A stretch of 64,000 nucleotides of DNA, from assembly GCA_002150815.3 (NCBI GenBank), contig NDFF03000317.1, forward strand, positions 124,001 through 188,000. The letters are read 5' to 3'. The position numbers were made by a program, and so were the translations under genes. The DNA comes from Grammothele lineata (taxonomy: Eukaryota > Basidiomycota > Agaricomycetes > Polyporales > Polyporaceae). Of this stretch, positions 34,598 through 46,276 are shown piece by piece (position 1 is the stretch's first letter; every line of letters begins with the position of its first letter). Below the pieces are notes generated by a model. The model was not told the origin of the DNA and ran no database searches. It was given only the letters and a program-made list of their open reading frames with translations.

Positions 34598-37500
34598 ATG
34601 CCCGCTACGTAAGTCTGCACTATTTGTGGATAATTCTGGGAAGGCGAGGGCCGTTCGCGAAGTAGAGAAACGTTGTGGTGGATTCTCTGTGTGCCCTCGG
34701 CTTTGTGGAGATCTGCAAGTCGGAGAATCGACAACCCAGATACAAATGCCTTCGTTCGAGGAATGCCGCGTTACTGATAACTTCCCAGCCGTAAAGAGTA
34801 TACACGAGATGACGACAACTACTTGGCGCAGTATATCGCGAAATACAATCCCCAGCAGGAAGGAAGGAGTGGGCAGGTGTTGTATCAGAAGCTTGTGGAA
34901 AACGTACGTTCTACTCTTTCCCGGTTGCCCTCCCGAGTTACACGAGACATTAGGCGCAGAAGAAGTGGGGATGGTCTAAGAATCATCCATGGCAATCTTG
35001 GAGGGAGCGTTACTGCAAAAATAAGCCGTACTTTGACAAGAAGATCAAGATCATCCTGAAGAAGAAAGGACAACCTCCTTCGACCACCCAACGAGAAGCC
35101 CCGCAACCCTCGGCTCCCGCAAGAGAGAAGCAATCACGTGTATCATTTACGGCTGAAGATGACGAGCATCTCGTCGAATTCTTGGCGTCATGTCCCTCGG
35201 GGGCGGGGACAAGACTTGGAACGAAATTATACTCCCGCCTTCAGGACGTCAGTGCATACAATCGTTGCGATCACAATGGTGCTGACGTCTGTACAGCTCA
35301 GCGAATATCCTTGGGCTGAGCGCCATCCCCTATTGTCCTGGAAAGAACGCTACAGGAAGAACGAAGAATGGTTCGACTGGGCCATCCGCCGCTACGAGGG
35401 CGGTGACGACTTCGACGAGCCAGCGCCGGAGGTGCCCAAGCCAAAGGTGGACATGTTTGCGCGTCCACCGGTCCCCCCGAAGGCCAAGGCTCCATCACCT
35501 CCCAAGCGTAAGCGTGCGCGTGTGAGCGATGCTCCGGAGGATCGCTCCCCGCCACCCAAGAAGAAGGCGCGAGTGCAGGAGGAAGGGGCGGCACCCAGAA
35601 AGCGCGAAGAGCCCGAAGCGGGGCCGTCTCGGCCACGCGCAGCTGCAGATGAAGCACGGGCGAAGACTCCTACGCGCAAGGATGCAGAGTTGAAGTCTCC
35701 GGCTGGTGACGAGGACCCTGTCGACGATGAAGAGACACCCGCCACGGTAGTCGAGGAAGATGATCCTGACGAGGTGGTCGAACCGGAGGAAGAGGAGGAT
35801 ACGGGGAGTGATGAAGATGAACTTGAGGATGAGGACGACTCTGCAGACGAGGAGGGTCCGCCTGGATCCGATGACTATCGCGGAGCCGTCCTCCAAGACG
35901 GCGAAGCAGACGATCCGGCAGAGGATCTCGAGTCGTCTGACGAAGAAGACGAGCTGATCGACATGCTCACAGACGATTCGCACGACGACGACACCGTGGG
36001 TCCAGGTTCTGACCAGTATGTGCTCCTACTACCGTGCATTCTGCGATCCTAACGGTGATGATTGTTTTTCAGCGCCGGCGACGTCCTTGAGAGTACAGCT
36101 GCCAGGCCGACCAAGGACATCATCGACGACGCCCCCAATCCTCCCGTCCTCTCGAATACTCCTCCTTCAGGCGCGTCCCCGCCCCGTCGTGCACGCAAGG
36201 CGCGCATAGAACGCGACATCGATGCAAAGCCCGACACCCCTGAGCTCTCCCCCCTCACAGAAGCAGAAGAGCGGCACCACCGCGAACGCAGCCACACCCC
36301 CGCACCCCCACGCAAGCACGTCAAACGCCAAAGCAAGCCGACCGACGATATCTTCGGGACGCCCCCTGTCGACCGCGAGGCGTCCACATCGTCTGCACCT
36401 CCAACGGTCCCGAGCTCCCCTACCACCCGCCACGTCACGCATCGTCGTGCTAGCCAGCAGGACGTGGCCGATCCTACTCGGCGGGAGCCACCGAGGCTCG
36501 ACGAAGGCGCGTTCAATAAGGCGCTCTCGGATGGGCGTGGTCGGCCGCGCGTCTCGCCTAAGGGAAAGGGGCGTCGTCGGTCTGGCGTCAACTTCGAGGA
36601 GGAGGCGGAAGTCATTGGTACTCAAGACTCTCCTGGGAGCGCGTCCGTCAATGCCGATGGGGACGAGGACGCAGAAGAGGACGAAGCCGCGGTCCCCGTT
36701 GCGCTAGCGCAGTGGCCACCGGCTCGAGGCAAGCGCAAGGCCGCTGGCCCCTCGACGCCAGTACGTGCGCGGGAAGAGGGTCCGTCGCAGGCACCGGGCT
36801 CCGGACGTGTCGTGACGACGGAGAAGACGATTACGGTGCAGACGACGAGGACGGTCGAGCGCAGGGTCCCGCGGACGTCCAAGGGCACGCCGTTCCCCCG
36901 CAAGGCGCTCGAAGCGGCTGCCGTGGAGCCCCCATCTTCCCCGGTCGAACCTGCCGACGATGGAATCCAGGTCGAGGAGATCCAGATGGCGCCGGCTCAA
37001 ACCCACCCTATCAGCCAGCCGCCCTTCGCACCCAGTATGACTGCGTCCACCAGCACCGGATCGACGAGTTCTGGGCGCAGTGGCAGGTTTGGCCAAACGA
37101 TCCCTAGGATCGACCCGGCTGTTCTCACGAAGATGTTGGACTCAGGCGGGGCCGGGGACGGTAAGACCAAGCGCCAACCCTCGCCTTCCAAGGTCGAGCG
37201 CGACAATAAGCGTCGTAAGCTCGCTCCGGTCCCCCCTGCCGACCTTACGCGCCAGCAAGGCCCGGCTAATGGACATGGACAACCTACGTTCCCCGTCGCA
37301 TCCAGCTCGCGCGCCAACGCTGCACCAGCTCTCGCAGCCAGGGCCACCATGTCGCCGCCGACCGTTGCCCGCGACGACGGGAATCGGTTCGACCAGTTCG
37401 AGGAGCACGACCAGGAGCTAACGGCTGCTCAGCCTTCCCCTCTAGAGTACATGCGTGTCGACCGTCGACCACTGGCAGAGATCGTCCCTCCACACGCTCC

Positions 37501-38704
37501 ACGGCGGCCTGTCGCAACAGTACCCCCACAGGCAGGACCCTCAAACGGTCACGCCCGTCGATATACCCTAGCTGCACCGCCCCCACACGACATCTTCTAC
37601 GACGGGCCCAACGGCCGCTCGTCCTCCCGCCCTCCACGCCAGTCCCTCCGTACGCCCTTCAGCATCGGGGACGACGACCTCCCTCGCCGAACCGCCCTCA
37701 GCCTCCTCTTCCACCCCCCTCGCCCCCGCTCCAGTTCCGTCTCGCGTTCCTACTCCCTCCCCCGCTCCCGCGCCTCCGTCTCCGCCTCTCCTACCCCGCC
37801 CTCCCCCTCTCGCTCCGACGCCGCCTTCGCAGATACGCTCTCCTCGCGCGAGCTTGCGCTCGTCAAGGCGCTCGGGGTGCAGGTCGCGGTGCAGACGATG
37901 GCGGCGAACCACGGGTTCAGCGAGGAGACGGTGAGGCAGGTGTGTAGGGAGACGGGGTCGCTGGAGAGGGCGGATAGGACGTTGGGGCGGATGAGGGAGG
38001 CGGCGAACGAGGCTGCGAATGAGGTGATGAGGGCGCTTGATGGGGAGGAGGAGGCGGAGGCGGAACCCGAGCCTGCTGGCGCCGACGTCGACGGTGATGT
38101 TGACGGTGAACCCGAGGACGCGCAGGTGGAGGCGGATGAGGACCCGGGCGCGGACGAGGACGCGGACGAGCAGATGGACATCGACAGCCACTCAGACGAA
38201 GAGGACAACGACGAGCACCCCCCGAGCGGCACGGGCGACGAAGCCGAGGTCGAGGACACCCTCACGCAGCGCAGCCGCCCCCCAGACGTCCCACAGCCGT
38301 TGGCCTCGAGCAGCAGCACCTCAGGCAACAGGCGCGCCAGCTCAGGCGAGGGCCGCTCTTCGCGGCGCTCGAGTCAGCGCTTCGTATACGAGCCCGTCGC
38401 GCCTTCGCGCGAGAGCACAGAAGTCGAGTACTCGCCTCCGAAGCACACGCGGGCGGCGCACCATATCAGACGCGAGCAGCGGGCACAAGAAGCGGGTGCG
38501 AGCGTGGCCCGCCCGGTGGCCCCGGAGGCGAACGTGGCGAGTCCTCAGGCTGTGGCGGCACGACCCGATAGGGTTGCAGGACTTGCCGAGTTGCTGAAGT
38601 ATTCGGATGCGGAATGGCGGGAGCTCGAGCGGAAGAAAGGGCCGGGGGCGTCGAAGTTGGCGTTGGGGAAGGCGTTGGCGGGGTTGGGGCTGAGTTCACG
38701 ATGA
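34598..38704 (+). CDS. rap1: Rap1-type telomere protein with two Myb domains
   Basis: Five exons (34598-34608, 34789-34903, 34954-35247, 35297-36015, 36073-38704) sum to 3771 nt, 1256 residues. Myb domain 1 (about residues 8-72) has YTRDDDNYLAQYI then NHPWQSWRERYCKN. Myb domain 2 (about 106-175) has FTAEDDEHLVEFL then RHPLLSWKERYRKNEEWFD. Both match the Rap1/TRF2-interacting Myb family. A very long acidic and Ser/Pro-rich region with NLS-like KRKRAR follows. Near residues 930-1000 there is a helical segment (LALVKALGVQVAVQTMAANH...) that may be the Rap1 C-terminal interaction module, and the protein ends AGLGLSSR. No BRCT domain precedes the first Myb, unlike many fungal Rap1 proteins. Expected role: telomere length control and protection through the shelterin-like complex. 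Identification by Myb motifs is firm; the C-terminal module is tentative. Confidence 0.85.
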
Positions 38705-39838
38705 TTACTGAGTCACTGACTATGACTTGGAACAATTGGGACTTCTCGTACATGCTATCGTGCTACTGGCTTTCTGTCTGTTGTGCTGAAACTGGAACTG
38801 CAAACGAACTTTGCTCTATGTAACGACTGTAGAATACCTCCTATCGTGAACTCGTTACTTGTACTTAAACGAACCGGGACCCATGTAGAGACGCTGAGTA
38901 GCAGCCTCTTGCGCATCGGCATGCCGCTTTTCGTCTGGGGACCGTGGAGGTCGTTACCAAGCGTCGATGACGGTTTTCGTCAGCCAAACAGCCCGTGGCG
39001 TTTCTTAGCTCGCTTCACATGCCAACCGCTTACATCCAACCTCCTAACCCCGGGTATGCTGTGACTCCCAGGTCATGAGCTTGGCGGTCCTCAAAAACTG
39101 GCCGATCATCCAGGATTGTCCTCCAACACTGTTTTGCAGGACCTGATTATGCCTTACTAGTGGACCCCCGCAAGGCCGCCATTGGTTTATCAGTCGTTCG
39201 TGGACACACGCCAAGTGGCGTCGGGCGACGTCAGTATGGATCTGTCAAGCATCTTCTGCATGGAATGCGAGCATTTTCACGTGCCTTTGCGGCACGGACA
39301 TAAGGAATGTTCGCAGAGAAATGAATGCGCCCTCGAGGGTTCGAACTCACGGCAGGTTTTCTCACAGACGAGTTGGAGATCCGGGATCGGAGAGACTTGA
39401 GTCGTACTACTGCGGCACTGCTAGAGCAAGTTCGAGCACTCTGTATTCCTTTGACTTGTACCACTATGTTCTGTCCTTGTCTTCGTGCACAGCTCTTGGA
39501 ACCAAGACTCTGCTCCTTGCGTTTCCTGGTGCCAACACTGTCTTGTCCTTCGAGCTCCGAAACGGATGCTCAGCGCTCATAACGCGAAATCATTCTCCGG
39601 CGGGAATGCATCAGATGGAAGGGTCACATGAAGCCCACGCGCGGTCAAGTGACGCCTCCGACCCTCTTCGACACCGAACGAAACGCAAACCTCTTGCCGG
39701 CATTCGAGTCTGACGCGCCAAGATCAGGAACGCTACGCGAGCGTCGGCCATGGGCCCGGTCAGCTCCCGCCGTCCTCAAAAACGCGTCGGTCGGAGGATG
39801 AGAGCCCTGCGAGCGCGTCCTCAGCTTCTCGGCCCACC
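38705..39838. other. Intergenic, Rap1 homolog to GH31
   Basis: About 1.1 kb with no supportable gene. A B-box-like motif (39337-39348) occurs without a foldable tRNA. Sequence just before 39839 is GC-rich with no clear TATA box. Confidence 0.4.
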
Positions 39839-42800
39839 ATGTACCTCCGTGCCGCCCTCAAGCTCGCGCTCCTAGGCCAGCTCGTCGCCCTCGCCGGCGC
39901 GACGGTCACCGACCCCGCGACACTCGACGCATGCCCCGGCTACGCTGCGAAGAACGTCGTCAACCTCGGACACAAGCTCACAGCTGATCTCGTCTTGGGC
40001 GGGGAGGCCTGCAATGTCTTCGGGACGGATATCGAGAAGCTGAAGTTGGAGGTCACGTACGAGACTAGTAAGTTCTCCTATGCACTGCGACTGTTCACTT
40101 GCCGACATTTTCGTGCGTAGAGGAGCGTATCCATGTCAAGATCACGGACCCCTCCGACGAACGCTACGAGATTCCCGAATCTGTCCTCCCTCGCCCCAAG
40201 GCGAACCTCTTGTCGGGCCCTTTGACGTCCAGTATCAAATTCAACTACACGGCTTCCCCATTCGCGTTCTCCATCTACCGCGCGTCGACCCATGAGGTCC
40301 TCTTCTCGACCGCCACCCACCCCATCATCTTCGAGCCGCAGTACCTGCGCGTGAAGACCGGCCTGCCCGCGAACGCGAACCTCTACGGCCTCGGCGAGCA
40401 CACCGACACGTTCCGGCTCCCGACGCACAACTACACGCGCACGATGTGGTCGCGCGACGCGTACGGGGTCCCGCAGGAGAACAACCTCTACGGGAACCAC
40501 CCGATCTACTTCGAGCATCGCACCACGGGCACGCACGGCGTCTTCCTCGCGAACTCGAACGGGATGGACATTAAGATTAACGATACGGAGGGGACGGGCA
40601 CGACGCTTGAGTACAACGTCATTGGGGGCGTGCTCGACTTCTACTTCCTCGCTGGAAGCGAGAGCGACCCGACCGCGCTGGTACGCCAGTACGCTGAGGT
40701 GGTCGGCACACCGGCGGAGGTGCCGTACTGGGGCTTCGGGCTGCACCAGTGCCGTTTCGGTTACCAAAGTACGTCCCTTCCCCTCCGCTTATGGTAACTA
40801 CTAACAGTAGTCCACAGACTACATCGACGTTTCGGAGGTCATCACCAACTACTCCGCCGCGGGCATCCCTCTCGAGACGATGTGGACTGACATCGGTACG
40901 TCCCTGCTAGGTCTGCCTTGAGTACGAAGGGCTGACGTCATTCACTAGACTACATGGACCGTCGTCGCATCTTCACGGTGGACCCGGACTACTTCCCGAT
41001 GGACCGCATGCGCGAGATCGTCGACTACCTGCACACTCACGACCAGCACTTCAGTAAGTTCTACGCCACTTCGTACTCCACGTTTACTCACTCCTCACTC
41101 TAGTCCTCATGACCGACCCCGCCGTGGCATACTTGCCCGGGGAGGGCTACGGGCCCTTCGACCGCGGCACAGAGGCGGATATCTGGCTGAAGGCCGCGAA
41201 CGGCAGCAGTCCGTTCCTTGGCGCCGTGTGGCCCGGTGTTACTGTCTTCCCCGATTGGTTCAACGAGAAGACGCAAGAGTGCGCGCCAATCTGCCTTCAT
41301 ACGTTCTGGGTCTGACACGCCTTGACAGTTACTGGAACAACGAGTTCAAGCTCTTCTACGACCCGGAGACGGGCCTCGATATCGATGGCGCTTGGATTGA
41401 CATGAACGAGCCGGCTAGTGTAAGTGTCTTGTACCCTGCCTTATCACCGTTATGCCCTTCTAAAGGACGTCCTGTAGTTCTGCAACTATCCTTGCACGGA
41501 CCCCTTCGAGCAAGCCCGTGAGCAGGACCTGCCTCCTGCCCGCACTACGTCACCGCCTCCCCCCGACGCTCCCATCTTCGGCCAGTCTAGCCTGCGTAAG
41601 CGCGTGGATCACAGCAATGACGACGTCCAGAACCCTCCATACGCCATTTCCAACGCGGCAGGTTCCGGTGCGCTCTCGGACAAGACTGCCTACGTGAGTC
41701 TCTCCCCCTCGTCGCACGAGAGCCTTAGTTGACAACCTCTTGCACAGACTGATGCCGTACATGCCAACGGTCTGATCGAATACGACACGCACAACCTGTA
41801 CGGCACGATGATGTCGACGGCGACGCACAACGCGATGCTTGCGCGCCGCCCTGGCCTCCGCACGCTCATCATCACACGCTCGACGTTCGCGGGCGCCGGT
41901 ACGCGTGTCGGCAAGTGGCTTGGGGACAACCTGAGCGACTGGCTGCACTACAAGGAGTCGATCTATGGGATCCTCGGCATGGCGGGTATCTTCCACGTCC
42001 CAATGGTCGGTGCCGACATTTGTGGCTTTGGGGACAACACGACGGAGACGCTCTGCGCGCGCTGGGCTATGCTCGGCGCTTTCTACCCCTTCATGCGTAA
42101 CGTGAGTACCCGCGGGAGCTTGATCGTCAGCCAGTGTGGGTGTGGGTGGCCAGAGGCTAATTATGCCTATCTACAGCACAACGCCGACACGTCCATCAGC
42201 CAGGAGTTCTACCGCTGGCCGCTGGTGACCCAGGCCGCGAAGAACGCGCTCGACGCGCGCTACCGCCTGCTCGACTACCTCTACACCGCCTTCCACGCGG
42301 CGAAGACGGACGGCACGCCCGTGCTCCGCCCTCTGTGGTACGCGTTCCCGAAGGACGAGCAGTCCTTTGCCGTCGACACCCAGTTCCTCTTCGGGCCCTC
42401 CGTGCTCGTCTCGCCCGTCATCGAGGAGAACTCGACGTCCGTCGACGTCTACTACCCCCCTACGGGCGTCTTCTACGACTTCCATACCCTCGCGGGCGCC
42501 CCAGGGGCTGGGGCCACGACGCTCACCGACGTCAACTTCACCACCATCCCCCTATCGATCGTCGGCGGGGCCATCCTCCCGCTCCGCGCGAGCAGCACGA
42601 TGACGACCGCAGAGCTGCGCAAGACCGACTTCGAGCTCGTCGTCGCCCCCGCGGCAGACGGCACCGCCTCCGGCTCTCTCTACCTCGACGACGGCGTGTC
42701 CGTGACGCAAGCGACGACCACCACGGTCTCCTTCACCTACAAGGGCGGCAAGCTCACCGTGCAGGGGCACTTCGGGCACCCGACGGGCGTGAACGTCGCG

Positions 42801-42959
42801 CGGGTGCGCATCGCGGGCGTGACGAGCGCCCCGCGGCAGGCGCGGCTGAACGGGAAGGCGGTCGGCGGGGATAGGGTAGCGTTCGACGCGTCGGCGGGCG
42901 TGGTGGACGTCACCCTTGGGATACCGTTCAAGGCGGGCTTCACTCTGGAGCTCCACTAG
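39839..42959 (+). CDS. Secreted glycoside hydrolase family 31 (alpha-glucosidase type)
   Basis: It begins with a signal peptide (MYLRAALKLALLGQLVALAG) and the family N-terminal motif CPGYAAKNV. Exon 1 is 39839-40067 and exon 2 is 40121-40768; further short exons follow to 42959. The catalytic nucleophile Asp is in WIDMNEPAS (near 41400), and the acid/base Asp is in KWLGDN (near 41925). YGLGEHTD, ETMWTDID and VGADICGFG are further GH31 signatures. The barrel is followed by the beta-sandwich C-terminal domains ending TLGIPFKAGFTLELH. The product, roughly 870 residues, would release glucose from alpha-glucosides (maltose, starch-derived oligomers) outside the cell or in the wall. Some relatives have transglucosidase activity, so the exact specificity stays open. 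No missing catalytic residue. Confidence 0.95.
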
Positions 42960-43576
42960 GGCACGGGAGGCGTGATGCGCTTGAGATAGGCATGTCGACT
43001 TTAGGTCGTAGTGACGCAATATCAAGGGGAACAGAAGTTTTTGCGAGGTACGCCATCGAGAGCGTTGGCGCGCGCAAGGTTTGAGGCGCTGGGCAGAAAC
43101 GAATGCTGGCCGCTGAGTTCCGTGATCTTTTGCACTCCCGACCCTCAGAACCATCCTGAAGAGCCAATCCTATGTTATGATGCACGTAGAGCAGGGCGCC
43201 GAAACCCGGAAGCACGCCATCGCGGCGCTAGAACGGCTACGCTACGTGTGGTCCGTAAGTTCGTCCGTGTCGGCCGTTCCTTGTGAGCTAAACTGAGCTG
43301 TATTCGGCCTCCCCAAAATTCAAACTTAACCGTACCTTCACTCCTTCGAATTCGCCGAAGGTGGTCTTGCCTGGGCGACCGGACGTGAGCCTATGTCAGG
43401 ATGGACGGATTGCGTCCCACACCAGCCGGGTACTGAACGCCACAAGGCTCGGCTGCTTTGGACGTGTGGCCAACACGGCGGACGCGCCGGAGGACAATAG
43501 GTCCGCCGCGGACATGGTTGTACTGGCGTCATGAATGAGTCGCTGGACCTTAGCGTCAAACATATATGCATAAAGG
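42960..43576. other. Intergenic upstream of hydrophobin 2
   Basis: About 600 bases, no gene seen. Promoter of hydrophobin 2 expected at the right end. Confidence 0.4.
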
Positions 43577-43584
43577 TATATAAG
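43577..43584 (+). promoter_or_regulatory. TATA box of hydrophobin 2
   Basis: TATATAAG about 107-114 bases upstream of the hydrophobin start codon. Confidence 0.55.
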
Positions 43585-43690
43585 GCAAGGTGTGGGGGTG
43601 TAAAAACGGCAGAGCAGCAGCAATCGAACGCACTCGTCTTTTGCTCTTCGCACTCAGCTCTCCTAACAACTCCTCGCTTTCGCAGACAAG

Positions 43691-44171
43691 ATGGTTATGT
43701 TCACTCGCATCCTCGTCGCCTCCACCCTTGCGCTCGCTGTCCTTGCGGTCCCCCAGGCCAGCGGCGGCTCCTGCGCCGCTGAAAGTGCCGCCGCGTGCTG
43801 CTCCAGCGTCGTTCAGGCGAGTCCCTGGCCCCCACGTCTCCCGTACCACCTACGTGCGACTAACGCTCCCTGCTCGCAGTCCGACACCGTCGTTGGCGGC
43901 TTGCTCGCCACCCTCCTGACCCTCCTCGGGCTCGACGCTATTCTCGCCGGCCTCCTCCCCGGGTTACTCTTCGGGGTGGACTGCTCGTCCGTCAGCCTCC
44001 CGCTCGTCGAGGGTGTCTGTGGCAGCTCCAACGCCGTATGCTGCGCTAACCTCAACGTGGTCAGTATACCGGCGCCTTTCTGTCCTATCAGAGGGTTAAT
44101 TCGGTGCACTAATGTCATACTATGACTAGGCCGAGGGTATCTCCGTTGGCTGCGCGCCGCTCGGTCTTTAA
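43691..44171 (+). CDS. Class I hydrophobin 2
   Basis: Three exons (43691-43816, 43880-44059, 44130-44171), 115 residues. The signal peptide MVMFTRILVASTLALAVLAV is followed by cysteines C, CC (AACCSS), C (VDCSS), C (GVCGS), CC (AVCCAN), C (VGCAP). It lacks the short spacer between the signal peptide and first Cys seen in hydrophobin 1, and has a long Leu/Gly-rich hydrophobic loop (LLATLLTLLGLDAILAGLL). The first intron has a GC donor (CAG|GCGAGT) and lies at the same codon position as the GT-AG introns of hydrophobins 1 and 3, which supports the GC-AG reading. Secreted surface-active coat protein. Confidence 0.92.
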
Positions 44172-44790
44172 ATAGCATTATAGCAAGACGATGGAGCAGC
44201 CGAATCGAAGTAGCAGATGCTTGTCAGAGTCGTCCAGGTTGGGTAGTTATGTAGTACTTGAAGTAGTAGCAGCGGTGGCGAGAGACTGTATGAACGTCTG
44301 TATGCCGGAGAAGGGTTTTGTTGTATGGAACTGAAGTCAGTTGACGCACATTATGCTTGCCTTGTCCTCATGCGAGGTTCCGGTTCATGATTCGCAAGTC
44401 GCCGCTAAGAACTCTATGACGTCACGCGTCAAAATGGTCGTTAATTGATCACATGATCGTGCCACGGCGACCTTCAAGTTTTGCCCACCACGGCTGGCTC
44501 GGCGCGTCACGGTAGGTAGAATCCTCTCACGTATATCACAGGTTAAGGAAACCCGTGAATGATACTCGTAAACGGCTAGCAGCGCAAACAAGCAGACTCA
44601 ATCGACGCCGCCCAAATGACCTCCGCCTCGCCCACAACCCGTAGCCGACGCGCGCCCCGCTCCGGCGGTACGTCGCCTCGAAGTTTCTTCATGGAGAGCG
44701 CAAGGCGAGCGAGGTAAAAGCCTAACGCCTACTACTCCTTCACATCTTCCGTGTGCAAACGTGGCCAACGCGAAGGGACCTCTTCAAAGA
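44172..44790. other. Spacer between hydrophobins 2 and 3
   Basis: No gene recognised. It includes hydrophobin 2 3' UTR and hydrophobin 3 promoter. Confidence 0.4.
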
Positions 44791-44798
44791 CATAAAAA
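44791..44798 (+). promoter_or_regulatory. TATA-like box of hydrophobin 3
   Basis: CATAAAAA, 110-117 bases upstream of the start codon, in the same relative place as the box of hydrophobin 2. Confidence 0.45.
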
Positions 44799-44907
44799 CC
44801 CTCAACCTCGCAGAGAGGATTCCTCAGCACCCCAGCAGCCTCCTCTCGAGTCGCAGTCTCAGCCTCTTCAGTCGCTCTACCTCTCCGTCTCTTACATCTC
44901 TGCAACC

Positions 44908-45358
44908 ATGTTCGCTCGTCTTGCTATCGTCTCCACCCTTGCCTTCGCCGCTATCGCGGCCGCTCAGGGCGGGAACTGCAACACGGGCCCGGTCCAGTGC
45001 TGCAACAGCATGGAGAAGGTACGTCCCACCCTTACTCCTAATCCCTCGCCTCAGCATCCATGCTCATGAAACGCCGTCCAACAGTCTGACTCTGCTGCGG
45101 GCGCTGCGATCCTCTCCGCCCTCGGGCTCAACCTCCAGAATACGGCGGCTCAGATCGGTCTGGAGTGCTCGCCGCTGTCGGTCGTGGGCGCCGGCTCGGG
45201 CAACGCATGCAAGTCCCAGCCTGTGTGCTGTGAGAACAACAACGTTGTAAGTATCACTCTAAACGTACTACGCCGTGAAGGGTTGATATTGACGTGATGT
45301 GCGAAATGTTTTGCAGGGCGGCGCGGTGTCGGTTGGATGCTTGCCCGTCTCGCTTTGA
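44908..45358 (+). CDS. Class I hydrophobin 3
   Basis: Three exons (44908-45018, 45085-45246, 45317-45358), 104 residues. The signal peptide MFARLAIVSTLAFAAIAAA is followed by the eight-cysteine pattern C (NCNTG), CC (VQCCNS), C (LECSP), C (NACKS), CC (PVCCEN), C (VGCLP). It resembles hydrophobin 1 more than hydrophobin 2: both share the MFAR start, CxTGPxQCC, and SAAGAA after the first intron. A local duplication is therefore likely, followed by insertion or movement of other genes between copies. Secreted, self-assembling wall-surface protein. Confidence 0.95.
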
Positions 45359-46066
45359 GCGGCGCCTTGCGTCCGGTTACGTTCACGTATTAGACGAGTT
45401 ATGTTACGCTCTGAGTAATGCATGATCTGCGGCTCCTTTCATTTCGCTTGCGTGTGTCCTGTCGCGTGCGGCTCTATCCTTAGGTGAAGCTACTGGAGGT
45501 CTCCAGTAAGGCAGGCTATTACGCCGCGACGGCGGGACAGCGAAGACCGGTATGCGGGTGTGCGGTTGAAGACGTCACCTCCTCCACGGGGAGGCAACTT
45601 CGCAGTAGGAGACTCGGGCTGATTGTGATTTGTTGCACATCATCTGACGATTGTAGATCCGTCTTTGATCGCCCACAGCTTAGTCCGGAGATGTCAATTG
45701 GGTCTAGGTTGAGCAAAAATACAGATATAGCGTAGGTATACAGCAGGCAGGTCCATGATAGTCCGATACGAGAAGACGAGTCCATCACCGGCCCATTAGC
45801 ACGGCTCTCCATATCCTTCCGGATCTCTTGGAGGTATGGTGGGGAAATGCCAGCTCGCAACGAGCGAGGTTTACGGCGGTGCGGTGTAACGCTAAGCGGC
45901 ATCATAGCAATGTGCAAGTGGCTGGTGCGTCCGCGGAGGGAACGCGATGCGTCGGGAGGGGTGATGGGACGAGGTCAACCATCAGAGCCCTGCCGAGGGC
46001 GTAGTGGTAGTGGTAGTGACCCGTAGGAGGGGCTCGAGGGCGTGCACGCTAGCTCAGCCGATGCGT
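45359..46066. other. Intergenic right of hydrophobin 3
   Basis: About 700 bases without a supportable gene. Confidence 0.4.
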
Positions 46067-46276
46067 TCAAAGCCCGAGGAACTTCTTCAACCCCCCTTTT
46101 GGGTTCTTCCGCTGCACCGTCCGTCCGTTCGACGGACCGAACACTTGGCGTGCATCCTCGTAGAGGTGGTAGGTCTCCCGCGGCGACTGTGATGTCCCGA
46201 AGAGCGAGAAAGCGTTCGGTGATGAGGGGCTAGTCGCAAAGAGGGTGTACGAGGAGGAGGTCATGGAGTAAGACAT
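46067..46276 (-). CDS. Small unrecognised protein, 69 aa
   Basis: A single open frame starting at an ATG (46276), MSYSMTSSSYTLFATSPS, and ending GLKKFLGL at 46067. The N-terminal half is Ser/Thr/Tyr-rich and the C-terminal end is basic (RKNPKGGLKKFLG), giving a composition unlike random sequence in this region. The upstream minus-strand sequence is ACC/ACT-repeat-like, as expected for an untranslated leader. No domain recognised. It may be a lineage-restricted small protein or a chance frame. Confidence 0.45.
   Translation of the reverse strand: MSYSMTSSSYTLFATSPSSPNAFSLFGTSQSPRETYHLYEDARQVFGPSNGRTVQRKNPKGGLKKFLGL

Noticed and set aside
39330..39430. Possible tRNA-Leu or SINE head on the minus strand (B-box-like and CTCAAG loop)
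   Set aside because: T stem does not pair, the D arm is too short, and no second copy or tail was seen in the window.
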